NCBI GenBank assembly: GCA_028691625.1
Contig: JAQUYZ010000015.1
Location: forward strand, 1 to 12,184
Origin: Eubacteriales bacterium
Lineage (GTDB): Bacteria; Bacillota; Clostridia; Peptostreptococcales; Anaerovoracaceae
Direction of reading: 5' to 3'
DNA: 12,184 nt
Shown: piece by piece, positions 6,061 to 12,184 of the stretch
How the letters are laid out: each line of letters begins with the position of its first letter
Numbering within the stretch: position 1 is the stretch's first letter
Position numbers and translations under genes: made by a program
Notes under the pieces: generated by a model
The model's input: the letters and a program-made list of their open reading frames with translations, nothing else
What the model was told of the DNA's origin: nothing
Databases searched by the model: none

Positions 6061-7209
6061 ATGAAACGATCAAGAAAAAAAGAGAATATGATCATACTGT
6101 TTACAGTCCTGATATCATGTCTGCTGATTTACGCAGGGAATAAAATTGCAATGAAGGATATGGATTTTTTCAATAAGGAAAATGATCTGATCAAAGCAAA
6201 AGCTGAGGTGACAGCGGTACTGGATGAGAATGCAAACGAGTATGGTGCGATTATTTTCCAATGCAGGGTACTGGAGGGAGACCTTCAGGGGGAAATTATA
6301 AGTGCGGGACAGACTCTTGATCCAAGCACGGCATCCAGTACAAAAACAGTTGAAAAAGGCGATATCGTATATTTAGGCGATGCTTCAGAATATGAAATCG
6401 GTGCGGACTGGTTTTTGTATGAATATGAACGTTTTAACGGAATTGCCTGGCTGGGTGCTGCTTTTGGGTTGCTGCTGCTGCTGTTTGGCAGGAGCAAGGG
6501 CCTAAGAACCATCATCTCACTGACCTTTACCTGCGCTACCATTTTCTTTGTATTTATTCCGGCCATCATATCCGGATACAATATCTATGCAAGCTCGATT
6601 CTCGTGTGTATCTTTATCACGTTTATGGCTTTGCTGATTGTACAGGGGCCCAACTCAAAAACTCTGGCTGCCGGACTCGGCTGCATCGGAGGCTTGCTGG
6701 TTGTAAGCCTGATTACACTTGGAATGAGTGAAATCCTGAAAATCTCGGGGCTCATTGATGATGATTCCTATTTTCTGCTTTACCTGGAAACGGCAAATCC
6801 CATTAACCTGAAGGCGATTGTATTTGCTGCGATTATAATAGGAGCAACCGGAGCCATCCTTGACATCGCGGTCGATATTGCGGCTGCGTTGAGTGAGGTG
6901 CACCGCCATGCTTCAAAGCGATCTCTGCGGCAGACCATAAAATCAGGAATTACAATAGGTCAGGATATCGTCGGAAGTATGGCTAATACGCTCATTCTCG
7001 CTTATATCGGAAGCTCACTTGCCATGATTCTGCTTCTGCTTGTTCATACCGGTTCCGCGGAAGACTTGCTGAACAGTGAACTCATCATCGTAGAAATCCT
7101 TCAGGCACTGGCAGGAAGCATCGGTATCCTGTTTACCATTCCGCTTACCTCCATAAGCTGCGGCATTTTATATAACAAATCAAAGACGGATGCAGAGGCG
7201 ATACGATAG
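6061..7209 (+). CDS. YibE/F family multispanning membrane protein
   Basis: This 382-residue protein fits the YibE/F family (PF07907). One membrane anchor lies near residues 10-29. An exported or extracytoplasmic domain spans about 40-125 (AKAEVTAVLDENANEYGAI; VEKGDIVYLG). A run of further membrane segments follows from about 127 to 370. Conserved family stretches include GATGAILDIAVDIAAAL (261-277), EVHRH (279-283) and GQDIVGSMANTLILAYIGSS (300-319). The start ATG 6061 follows GGAGGG (6043-6048) at 12 bases, slightly long. It is 71 bases after the EFR1 gene with no clear promoter or terminator between, so it is probably the last gene of the operon. Its transport substrate is unknown for the family. 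Association with a metal-cluster operon is the notable part. Confidence 0.88.
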   Translation: MKRSRKKENMIILFTVLISCLLIYAGNKIAMKDMDFFNKENDLIKAKAEVTAVLDENANEYGAIIFQCRVLEGDLQGEIISAGQTLDPSTASSTKTVEKGDIVYLGDASEYEIGADWFLYEYERFNGIAWLGAAFGLLLLLFGRSKGLRTIISLTFTCATIFFVFIPAIISGYNIYASSILVCIFITFMALLIVQGPNSKTLAAGLGCIGGLLVVSLITLGMSEILKISGLIDDDSYFLLYLETANPINLKAIVFAAIIIGATGAILDIAVDIAAALSEVHRHASKRSLRQTIKSGITIGQDIVGSMANTLILAYIGSSLAMILLLLVHTGSAEDLLNSELIIVEILQALAGSIGILFTIPLTSISCGILYNKSKTDAEAIR

Positions 7210-7290
7210 GAGCCGGCGCAGCCTCCGGAAGATCAGAGAGCCGGCGCAGCCTCCGGAAGATCAGAGAGCCGGCGCAGCCTCCGGAAGATC
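7210..7290. repeat. GC-rich 28-bp tandem repeat, 2.9 copies
   Basis: Units at 7210-7237 and 7238-7265 are identical over 28 bases. The third, 7266-7290, is identical for 25 bases before diverging. Each unit contains GCCGGC and TCCGGA, so it is much richer in G and C than the flanking intergenic DNA. The array begins one base after the yibE/F-type stop codon and precedes the terminator. There are no unique spacers, so it is a minisatellite rather than a CRISPR array. Confidence 0.95.
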
Positions 7291-7324
7291 TGTATTCAAA
7301 TCAGGAAAACTGATGAATGTAAAA

Positions 7325-7375
7325 TGCCTCATTCCCTGATATATTTTCTGAGAATGAGGCACTTGTCTTTTTTTT
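7325..7375. terminator. Terminator between convergent operons
   Basis: TGCCTCATTC (7325-7334) pairs perfectly with GAATGAGGCA (7352-7361) around a 17-nt loop. Eight T residues follow at 7368-7375. It ends the plus-strand operon. AAAA just before the 5' arm gives a short U-run in the other direction, so it may also stop transcription of the minus-strand NifX gene at 7386. Confidence 0.9.
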
Positions 7376-7385
7376 GAATAGATTC

Positions 7386-7745
7386 TTAATTGTGGCAGCC
7401 ATGCTCGTGGGCATGACAGGAATCGCCTGAGTCAACGACTGCTCCGGCAAGCCATTTTTCTGCGACAGTCTTTACTTGGCCGCTGCATCCGCGGTAAACA
7501 TCGATTCCACAGCTGTTCAGTACATTAACCGCACCTTCGCCCATGTTTCCTGCAAGCATAACTGTTACGCCCATTTCTGCAAGGATGCTTGCGATGTTCG
7601 ATTTGCATCCGCAGCCTTCAGGGGAAGCAATTGTTTCCCGGGCTGTAATTTGTTTGTTATCATCAATTGTAAATACAGTAAAATACTCACAATGACCAAA
7701 ATGATCATCAATATGATCCTGCTGGGATGGTAATGCGATTTTCAT
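7386..7745 (-). CDS. NifX/ORP-type metal-cluster-binding protein with Cys/His-rich tail
   Basis: A 119-residue member of the NifX/NafY/orange-protein family (PF02579). It starts MKIALPSQQDHIDDHFGHCEYF. The HFGHC motif (residues 15-19) is shared with the fused NifX domain at 7955-8314. Further cysteines lie at 45 and 47 (EGCGCKSN), 79, 87, 110 and 117. The C-terminus is SCHAHEHGCHN, a likely metal ligand cluster. I use the ATG at 7745: GGAGG (complement of 7755-7759) lies nine bases upstream. The frame extends twelve codons further upstream without such support. It is monocistronic, behind its own operator-bearing promoter and before a terminator. It is the same length as the fused NifX domain in the next operon, which points to duplication. 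Confidence 0.87.
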   Translation of the reverse strand: MKIALPSQQDHIDDHFGHCEYFTVFTIDDNKQITARETIASPEGCGCKSNIASILAEMGVTVMLAGNMGEGAVNVLNSCGIDVYRGCSGQVKTVAEKWLAGAVVDSGDSCHAHEHGCHN

Positions 7746-7804
7746 AAAATATTTCCTCCGATTCTTGTTTGCAATTTTCATAAATCAATTAAGCCAATAA
7801 ATTT

Positions 7805-7832
7805 ATTATAATACATAATTGGCATATGTCAA
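7805..7832 (-). promoter_or_regulatory. Sigma-70-type promoter with CRTATGNYMAWWA operator, before single NifX gene
   Basis: Read on the minus strand, TTGACA (7832-7827), a 16-bp spacer and a perfect TATAAT (7810-7805) form the promoter. The operator-like CATATGCCAATTA occupies 7828-7816, in the same place relative to the -35 box as at the plus-strand promoters. Here the palindrome is imperfect. Confidence 0.75.
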
Positions 7833-7876
7833 TAAAAAGAACGGACAATGATTGGCGGATGATCGATTTCTTAATC

Positions 7877-7922
7877 ACAAAAGCCCACCGAAAAGACGTA
7901 GCAAGATCTTTCCGGCAGGCTT
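7877..7922 (-). terminator. Terminator of the ORP-like operon
   Basis: On the minus strand, AAGCCTGCCGGAAAGA (7922-7907) can pair along all 16 positions with TCTTTTCGGTGGGCTT (7896-7881), using three G-U pairs. It is followed by a short TTTTGTG tract. On the plus strand those wobble positions become mismatches (C-A, A-C), so the structure belongs to minus-strand RNA. It lies 33 bases after the Mrp-NifX stop. Confidence 0.85.
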
Positions 7923-7954
7923 CTGTTTTATGATTTGAAGAGGTTGTAATTGAA

Positions 7955-9154
7955 TTAGTGGCTTCCGCATTCGTCACTGTGCTGATGCTCATGACATACG
8001 GAGCCGGTAGATTCCAGCTCACCCTTTAAATACGCTTCTGCAGCGGTTTTGGCATCGCCGGATGCGCCTACGATCACTTCAATATTTTTCTCATTGAAGA
8101 TATCGATGGCACCTCCTCCCATACCGCCTGAGATAATAACGTTTACTCCCAAATCATTTAAGAAATTTGGGAGAAAACCCGGTTTGTGACCTGGATTCGG
8201 AACCATTTCACTTCGAATGATTTTGTCACTCTCTGTTTCAAAAATAAGAAATCCCTCACAATGGCCGAAATGCTCCGTAACCATATTTCCTTCGCTTGCA
8301 ACTGCAATTTTCATTTTTGATACCTCCATTTTTTCTATTTTACCAATGATATCTTTTAAATAATCTCCGTCAAACAATTCAATCGTGCCTTTGTCGCACA
8401 ATTCTGCGATGGCAGGATTTAAAGGCAGCTTTGCGATCGTTTGGATTTGATACTGACTTGCGACCTGTTCAATGTGACTATTACCGAATACGCTGATCCG
8501 GCTGTGACACTCAGGGCATTCCATATAGGACATATTCTCAACAATCCCAATCACGGGAATATTCATCATTTTCGCCATCTTTACCGCTTTTGATACGATC
8601 ATGGAGACCAGCTCCTGTGGTGAGGTTACGATCACGATTCCATCTACGGGGAGAGACTGGAACACTGTAAGGGGAACATCTCCGGTTCCGGGTGGCATGT
8701 CGATGAACATGTAATCTACATCGCCCCACATTACGTCCGTCCAGAATTGCTTCACCATTCCGGATACGAGAGGTCCTCTCCAGATCACCGGATCAGTGTC
8801 GTTTTCCAAAATAAGATTCACGGACATGATATCGATTCCGGTTTTTGTTTTGATCGGCATAATGCCCAGTTCAGTGACTTCCGCTTTTCTGTGGATCCCG
8901 AATTCCTTCGGTACGGACGGCCCGGTCACATCTGCATCCAGGACCGCTGTCTGGTAACCCATACGATTCATCGATACCGCAAGCATGGAAGTGACCAGGG
9001 ATTTCCCGACGCCGCCTTTGCCGCTGACCACAGCGATCACCTTTTTGATATCACTGCACTCATGAGGTTTTTCCAATAAACTTTTCGGTTGAGCCTCTCT
9101 TTCACTACATTCTTCACTGCAGGACGAGCAGTTTTTGTCACAGCTTTCACTCAT
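7955..9154 (-). CDS. Mrp-NifX fusion (MrpORP-like iron-sulfur carrier ATPase)
   Basis: The 399-residue protein joins an Mrp/NBP35-type P-loop ATPase to a NifX/ORP domain. The N-terminus is cysteine-rich (CDKNCSSCSEEC, residues 5-16). Walker A is SGKGGVGKS (44-52). DADVTGPSVP follows at 73-82. Walker B is FIDMPPGTGDVP (150-161). The Mrp CxxC that holds a bridging [4Fe-4S] cluster is Cys213/Cys216 (MECPECHS). The NifX domain spans 281-385, with HFGHC at 295-299 and the glycine-rich GGMGGGAID, and ends in a metal-binding tail (VCHEHQHSDECGSH). Mrp proteins carry and transfer iron-sulfur clusters. The same fusion is called MrpORP in Desulfovibrio, part of the orange-protein complex. It starts at ATG 9154 after AAGGAG and is last in the minus-strand operon. 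The junction contains an internal start site (see 8312-8327). Confidence 0.93.
   Translation of the reverse strand: MSESCDKNCSSCSEECSEREAQPKSLLEKPHECSDIKKVIAVVSGKGGVGKSLVTSMLAVSMNRMGYQTAVLDADVTGPSVPKEFGIHRKAEVTELGIMPIKTKTGIDIMSVNLILENDTDPVIWRGPLVSGMVKQFWTDVMWGDVDYMFIDMPPGTGDVPLTVFQSLPVDGIVIVTSPQELVSMIVSKAVKMAKMMNIPVIGIVENMSYMECPECHSRISVFGNSHIEQVASQYQIQTIAKLPLNPAIAELCDKGTIELFDGDYLKDIIGKIEKMEVSKMKIAVASEGNMVTEHFGHCEGFLIFETESDKIIRSEMVPNPGHKPGFLPNFLNDLGVNVIISGGMGGGAIDIFNEKNIEVIVGASGDAKTAAEAYLKGELESTGSVCHEHQHSDECGSH
8312..8327 (-). promoter_or_regulatory. Internal ribosome binding site and ATG at the Mrp-NifX junction
   Basis: On the minus strand, GGAGGT (8327-8322) lies seven bases before an in-frame ATG (8314-8312) that begins MKIAVASEG, exactly where the NifX domain starts. 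The site is translated as part of the fusion (MEVSKM). Initiation here would yield a free 119-residue NifX protein ending at 7955, the same length as the 7386-7745 product. Whether it is used is unknown. Confidence 0.55.
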
Positions 9155-9174
9155 TTTTGTTCTCCTTCTATCGT

Positions 9175-9999
9175 TTAAATTTCAATTACCGTGCCTGTTG
9201 CTAAGTATTGAATCCGGTCTCCCAGGACCTCCTTTAAATGTCGGTAGGCCTCTGGTCCGGTACAATGGCCTGTATAGTACCTTGATTCTGTACTTTTAAG
9301 AAATTTTGCAATCCCTTCAATCACTTCAGGCGCCTCGCTTTTTTTCGTGCTGCTTCTCATAAGATGAAATCCACTGATTACAGCATCGGGATAACTGCCA
9401 TTCATATTGTATACGCGTTTCATGATATTTACAATTCCGTTATGAGCGCAGCCGGCGATCAGAGCGGTTTCTCCGTCTTCTCTGATCAATAAATTCTGCT
9501 CGTGCCGGAAGTCATCCTTTGCAATGGATCCATTATGATCCATATAGAGAGAATCATTGCAGGATGAGAAATACTCTCTCCCGGTCACATCGGAAAAAAG
9601 CTCCAATCCGCTGTCAATCAGTAAATTTCCATCTGTTAGTCTAACACGTTCATGTGGCTTTAACGATGGGTCAATGCCGGCATTAACCGGCGCTTCGCCG
9701 CGGGCTATTGAAAAGTAAGAATCAAAAGCACTTTTATGAACATAGACACAGGCTTTTTTATTTATTTCCAGGAATGTTTTCAGGCCGCCACCGTGATCAT
9801 AATGGCCGTGGGAGATGATCGCAACCTCGACATCTTGTATCCTGACGCCCATTTTTTCTGCATTTTCCAGAAACAGGCTGCCAGCTCCCATATCAAATAA
9901 TATTTTTTTATCATTTGCTTCAATATAAAGGCTAAGGCCATGTTCACTGCTCAGTTCGGGAGAAATGGTAGTATCCTCAACCAACGCTTTGATTATCAT
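9175..9999 (-). CDS. MBL-fold metallo-hydrolase, COG1237 type
   Basis: A 274-residue cytoplasmic metallo-beta-lactamase-fold protein. The metal motif HGHYDH spans residues 64-69, preceded by FDMGAG (35-40). Further likely metal ligands are His186 in GCAHNG (183-188) and His212 in SGFHLM. The pattern fits COG1237, a metal-dependent hydrolase group that includes proteins annotated as dihydropteroate- or ribofuranosylaminobenzene phosphate synthase-like. The exact substrate cannot be assigned. ATG 9999 is preceded by GGGAGG. The gene lies 11 bases after the upstream ATPase gene and 20 bases before the Mrp-NifX gene, firmly inside the operon. I do not recall it as a core part of the Desulfovibrio ORP complex, so it may be a lineage-specific member. 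Confidence 0.87.
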   Translation of the reverse strand: MIIKALVEDTTISPELSSEHGLSLYIEANDKKILFDMGAGSLFLENAEKMGVRIQDVEVAIISHGHYDHGGGLKTFLEINKKACVYVHKSAFDSYFSIARGEAPVNAGIDPSLKPHERVRLTDGNLLIDSGLELFSDVTGREYFSSCNDSLYMDHNGSIAKDDFRHEQNLLIREDGETALIAGCAHNGIVNIMKRVYNMNGSYPDAVISGFHLMRSSTKKSEAPEVIEGIAKFLKSTESRYYTGHCTGPEAYRHLKEVLGDRIQYLATGTVIEI

Positions 10000-10010
10000 G
10001 TTTTCCTCCC

Positions 10011-10880
10011 TTAACGATCAAATAATAATGAGATTGTATTTCTGTACACATTTTTAACAGCATCGCCCGACGGGCAGTCGATAGTAACGATACTGCTGCC
10101 GTCGTTGATTGCCTCAACTGCCATTGTATCATAAGGAATTCTGCCGGTATAAGGGATGTGGTACTTCTGACAATACGTTATAATGTGCTCGGTGTTTTGC
10201 AGATTCGTGTTATATTTATTGATACAAACTGCTGTTTTAATCTTAAATTTGTCGGCAGTGCTGAGGATCCGTTCCATGTCACTGATTCCGGAAATGGATG
10301 GCTCGGCAACGATCAGCACCATGTCTGTACCGCTTAAGGAAGCAATGACAGGACAACCGATTCCGGGCGACCCATCGATGATTGCCAGCTCAATATTTGC
10401 GGATGCTTGTTTCAATTGGTTTTTTACCTCGGTAACAAGCTTGCCGGAGGTTCCACTGCCCATTTTCAACTGTGCGGTAGAAAAAAGGCTGTCATTTAAA
10501 TACAATTTTAACTCCCCTGCAACGGAGGGATTCATCGAGATGGCACGGGCAGGGCAAATTGCCTCACAAACTCCGCAGCCCTCGCAGGCATATTCATCGA
10601 TGGAATAGCCGTTTTCTTTACTGGATTTGATCGCATCAAAACGACAGTTGGATTGACATAAACCGCAGCCGCTGCATAAGGAGGGATCGATCACTGCTTT
10701 GGGCATTCCGAAATAATCGGTGATTCGGGCCTTTGAATTTTGATTCATAATCAAGTGAAGATTTGGCGCATCGACATCACAGTCGGCGTAAGCTTTTGCA
10801 TTGGCAAGTTTAATGAAAGCACTCGCTATGGTAGTCTTGCCCGTCCCTCCCTTGCCGCTGAGAATTAGTAGTTGCTTCAT
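10011..10880 (-). CDS. MinD/ParA-type ATPase with inserted 2[4Fe-4S] ferredoxin domain (second of pair)
   Basis: This 289-residue P-loop ATPase has the deviant Walker A SGKGGTGKT (residues 8-16) and DCDVDAPN (33-40). A ferredoxin domain is inserted at about 60-115, with cysteines 69, 72, 75, 79 and 99, 102, 105, 109. A Walker B-type IIDGSPGIGCPV (167-178) and VAEPSISG (191-198) follow. Paired ferredoxin-MinD ATPases are part of the orange-protein complex in Desulfovibrio and are common beside NifX/NifB-type genes. They are thought to couple ATP hydrolysis to cluster handling or protein positioning. AGGAGG precedes ATG 10880, which is two bases from the previous gene's stop, so the two ATPases are likely translationally coupled and form a heterodimer. 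Confidence 0.92.
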   Translation of the reverse strand: MKQLLILSGKGGTGKTTIASAFIKLANAKAYADCDVDAPNLHLIMNQNSKARITDYFGMPKAVIDPSLCSGCGLCQSNCRFDAIKSSKENGYSIDEYACEGCGVCEAICPARAISMNPSVAGELKLYLNDSLFSTAQLKMGSGTSGKLVTEVKNQLKQASANIELAIIDGSPGIGCPVIASLSGTDMVLIVAEPSISGISDMERILSTADKFKIKTAVCINKYNTNLQNTEHIITYCQKYHIPYTGRIPYDTMAVEAINDGSSIVTIDCPSGDAVKNVYRNTISLLFDR

Positions 10881-10882
10881 TT

Positions 10883-11716
10883 TTATGCCTCCTCTGAAAT
10901 TGTGAAAAGCAAATCGGTGAACAGGTCCTTATACTGTTTTATTTCTTTTGATACGATCCGTGCATCAGAGTTAACCATTCCAAGCTGAGCATCAAAAGGA
11001 ATACGGCCTAAAATCTTGATTTTATTTTCTAAGCAGAACTGTTCCGCAGGATTAAACCCTTCAAAGCATTTATTCAGCACTACACCATAAGGCTTGTCAA
11101 ATAGTTTCACAAGCTCATATACCATTGCAAGATTATGAACACCGAAAATCGTAGGTTCCGCAACCAGCACACAGTAATCTGCATCTTTAATGCTTTCCAT
11201 TACGACACAGGCGCTCCCGGGGGGACAGTCTATGAAGGTGTACAGGCTGTTATTGACGGAAGTGCTTAATAACGATTTAATAATGGGAACTCCCGAAGCC
11301 TCTCCCGGATCCAAAACTCCTGTAATCACAGTAACTTGATCCGAGACACCTCTCATAATCTTGCCGATTTTTTTCGGTGTTTCAGACAACGCCTCCTGCG
11401 GACACAGCAGGACACAACCCCCGCAGGAATGACAAACCTCATTAAAAACGTACAGATGATCCTTAATATATGCAAGTGCATTGAATTTGCAGAAATCTAC
11501 ACAAGTTCGGCAGCCATTGCACCGCTTTTCATCTGAAAAAGGAATCCATACGGATACATTCTCAGTTTTGATCTCTTTTGGTTTAAAAAAAAGATGGCCA
11601 TTTGGTTCTTCCACATCACAATCAATATAAACCGAATGCTCAGCGACGAAAGCCAGATTAACCGATACCAGAGTTTTTCCTGTACCGCCTTTACCGCTTA
11701 GCACAGCTATTTTCAT
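10883..11716 (-). CDS. MinD/ParA-type ATPase with inserted 2[4Fe-4S] ferredoxin domain (first of pair)
   Basis: A 277-residue paralogue of the following gene. Walker A is SGKGGTGKT (residues 7-15), then DCDVEEPNGH (32-41). The inserted ferredoxin domain has cysteines 66, 69, 72, 76 (CNGCRTCVDFC) and 95, 98, 101, 105 (CHSCGGCVLLC). The Walker B region FIDCPPGSAC (161-170) and VAEPTIFGVHN (185-195) follow. The first cluster motif in both paralogues ends in Cys-Lys/Arg rather than Cys-Pro, as is common in this family. ATG 11716 lies two bases after the stop of the NifX gene, with GGAGGG inside that gene's 3' end. Cluster type and ATPase role are inferred from family resemblance. Confidence 0.92.
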   Translation of the reverse strand: MKIAVLSGKGGTGKTLVSVNLAFVAEHSVYIDCDVEEPNGHLFFKPKEIKTENVSVWIPFSDEKRCNGCRTCVDFCKFNALAYIKDHLYVFNEVCHSCGGCVLLCPQEALSETPKKIGKIMRGVSDQVTVITGVLDPGEASGVPIIKSLLSTSVNNSLYTFIDCPPGSACVVMESIKDADYCVLVAEPTIFGVHNLAMVYELVKLFDKPYGVVLNKCFEGFNPAEQFCLENKIKILGRIPFDAQLGMVNSDARIVSKEIKQYKDLFTDLLFTISEEA

Positions 11717-11718
11717 GA

Positions 11719-12087
11719 CTATTTCCCTCCGTGATTATGAAAGCCGGGATGAATCTCATTGAGCAAAGACAATTCTCCTTTTTCAAAAGCCTGAATCGTA
11801 TCATCTAATCGGTCATCCTTGGTCTGGTAAATTTTAATACCTGCTGCCTTGAAAACATCAGCTGCATTTTCTCCGCAGCGGGGTGTCAATAAGGCTTCGG
11901 CCTGATTGTCTATAATCATTTGGGCAGCTTTGATCCCGGCTCCGCCTTGACTGGCTGCAGCGTGATTGCTCAGAAATTTAGCATCTTTTGTTTCCGTGTC
12001 ATAAATCAAGAAATAAGGTGTTCGCCCAAAAGAGATGCAGATAGTAGTATTCATGGAATCTTCGTTTACAGGGATTGCTATTTTCAT
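11719..12087 (-). CDS. NifX/orange-protein (ORP) homologue, first gene of ORP-like operon
   Basis: The 122-residue protein belongs to the NifX/ORP family (PF02579), whose Desulfovibrio gigas orange protein binds a molybdenum-copper cluster. Visible family features are MKIAIPVNEDSMN, the SFGRTPYFLIYD strand (residues 19-30), the glycine-rich QGGAGIKAAQ (47-56), LLTPRCGENAADVF (66-79) and the FEKGEL helix end (101-106). The C-terminus is HPGFHNHGGK, again histidine-rich. I use ATG 12087 with AAGGAG (complement of 12095-12100) seven bases upstream; the frame extends twelve more codons upstream through unsupported sequence. The order NifX, two ferredoxin-ATPases, then Mrp-NifX makes this the best candidate for the true ORP equivalent. 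The metal it binds cannot be read from sequence. Confidence 0.87.
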   Translation of the reverse strand: MKIAIPVNEDSMNTTICISFGRTPYFLIYDTETKDAKFLSNHAAASQGGAGIKAAQMIIDNQAEALLTPRCGENAADVFKAAGIKIYQTKDDRLDDTIQAFEKGELSLLNEIHPGFHNHGGK

Positions 12088-12123
12088 TTGTTTTCTCCTT
12101 AATATTATATTGCTATTATACAC

Positions 12124-12136
12124 TTATTGGCATACG
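12124..12136 (-). promoter_or_regulatory. Second operator copy before the ORP-like operon
   Basis: On the minus strand, CGTATGCCAATAA (12136-12124) fits CRTATGNYMAWWA and lies 38 bases downstream of the promoter-embedded copy. A TATAAT follows at 12120-12115, but no good -35 box is correctly spaced before it. I treat it as an extra operator, with a weak second promoter possible. Confidence 0.5.
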
Positions 12137-12150
12137 CTCATTACAAGTAT

Positions 12151-12178
12151 AGTATATCCTATATTGAACATATGTCAA
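12151..12178 (-). promoter_or_regulatory. Sigma-70-type promoter with CRTATGNYMAWWA operator, before ORP-like operon
   Basis: On the minus strand, TTGACA (12178-12173), a 16-bp spacer and TATACT (12156-12151) form the promoter. The operator-like CATATGTTCAATA lies at 12174-12162, immediately after the -35 box. The window ends six bases further upstream, so additional sites or a divergent gene cannot be excluded. Confidence 0.72.
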
Positions 12179-12184
12179 TAATTA

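Noticed and set aside
7210..7290. Possible CRISPR array
   Set aside because: The 28-bp units abut directly with no unique spacers, only about three copies exist and no cas genes are present.
8747..9079. Plus-strand open frame opposite the Mrp-NifX gene
   Set aside because: It is antisense to the conserved Walker A and B region of Mrp, shows no recognisable domain and is explained as a shadow.
10183..10608. Plus-strand open frame opposite a MinD-type ATPase gene
   Set aside because: It is antisense to a clearly conserved ferredoxin-ATPase and has no supporting ribosome binding site or family match.
3919..12087. Nitrogenase cofactor gene cluster
   Set aside because: NifX-type domains alone suggested it, but no nifH, nifD, nifK, nifE, nifN or nifB gene is present; the gene set fits an ORP-type system better.

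Overview
The window looks like chromosome of an anaerobic, moderately AT-rich Firmicute of the Clostridia type. Strong GGAGG-type ribosome binding sites precede nearly every gene. The proteins are rich in iron-sulfur and cysteine motifs. The families present (C_GCAxxG_C_C, CGGC, EFR1, UPF0251/DUF134, Mrp-NifX fusion) are typical of strict anaerobes. I cannot name genus or species from the sequence.

Layout. Bases 3-1097 hold the 3' end of the NAD-dependent DNA ligase gene ligA, closed by a hairpin; this is housekeeping DNA. Bases 1264-2282 encode two overlapping half-size permeases of the COG0701/ArsP-like type. Bases 2397-3167 encode a DUF4213/DUF364 putative metal-chelation protein. Bases 3429-3782 encode a UPF0251/DUF134 DNA-binding protein with a TTG start. 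Bases 3919-7209 form a plus-strand operon: a NifX-type cluster-binding protein, a C_GCAxxG_C_C protein, a CGGC protein, a flavodoxin-ferredoxin (EFR1) protein and a YibE/F membrane protein. A GC-rich 28-bp tandem repeat and a terminator follow. The minus strand carries a separately promoted NifX-type gene (7386-7745). It also carries a five-gene operon read from 12087 down to 7955: NifX/orange-protein homologue, two MinD-type ATPases each with an inserted 2[4Fe-4S] ferredoxin domain, an MBL-fold hydrolase, and a fusion of Mrp (iron-sulfur carrier ATPase) with a NifX domain.

The minus-strand operon matches the parts list of the orange protein (ORP) complex known from Desulfovibrio: ORP, two ferredoxin-MinD ATPases and MrpORP. 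No nitrogenase genes are present. The likely theme is assembly or handling of a molybdenum- or iron-containing cluster. The plus-strand operon would add electron transfer, thiol/metal proteins and membrane transport.

The most interesting observation is a shared cis-element, CRTATGNYMAWWA. It occurs at seven places: directly against the -35 box of five good sigma-70-type promoters on both strands, plus second copies downstream of two of them. These promoters precede the DUF364 gene, the DUF134 gene itself, the plus-strand NifX operon, the single minus-strand NifX gene and the ORP-like operon. This suggests one local regulon, probably controlled by the DUF134 protein, in place of the sigma-54 control described for the Desulfovibrio complex. 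A second notable point is a complete internal ribosome binding site and ATG at the domain junction of the Mrp-NifX fusion. It could yield a free 119-residue NifX protein from the same mRNA.
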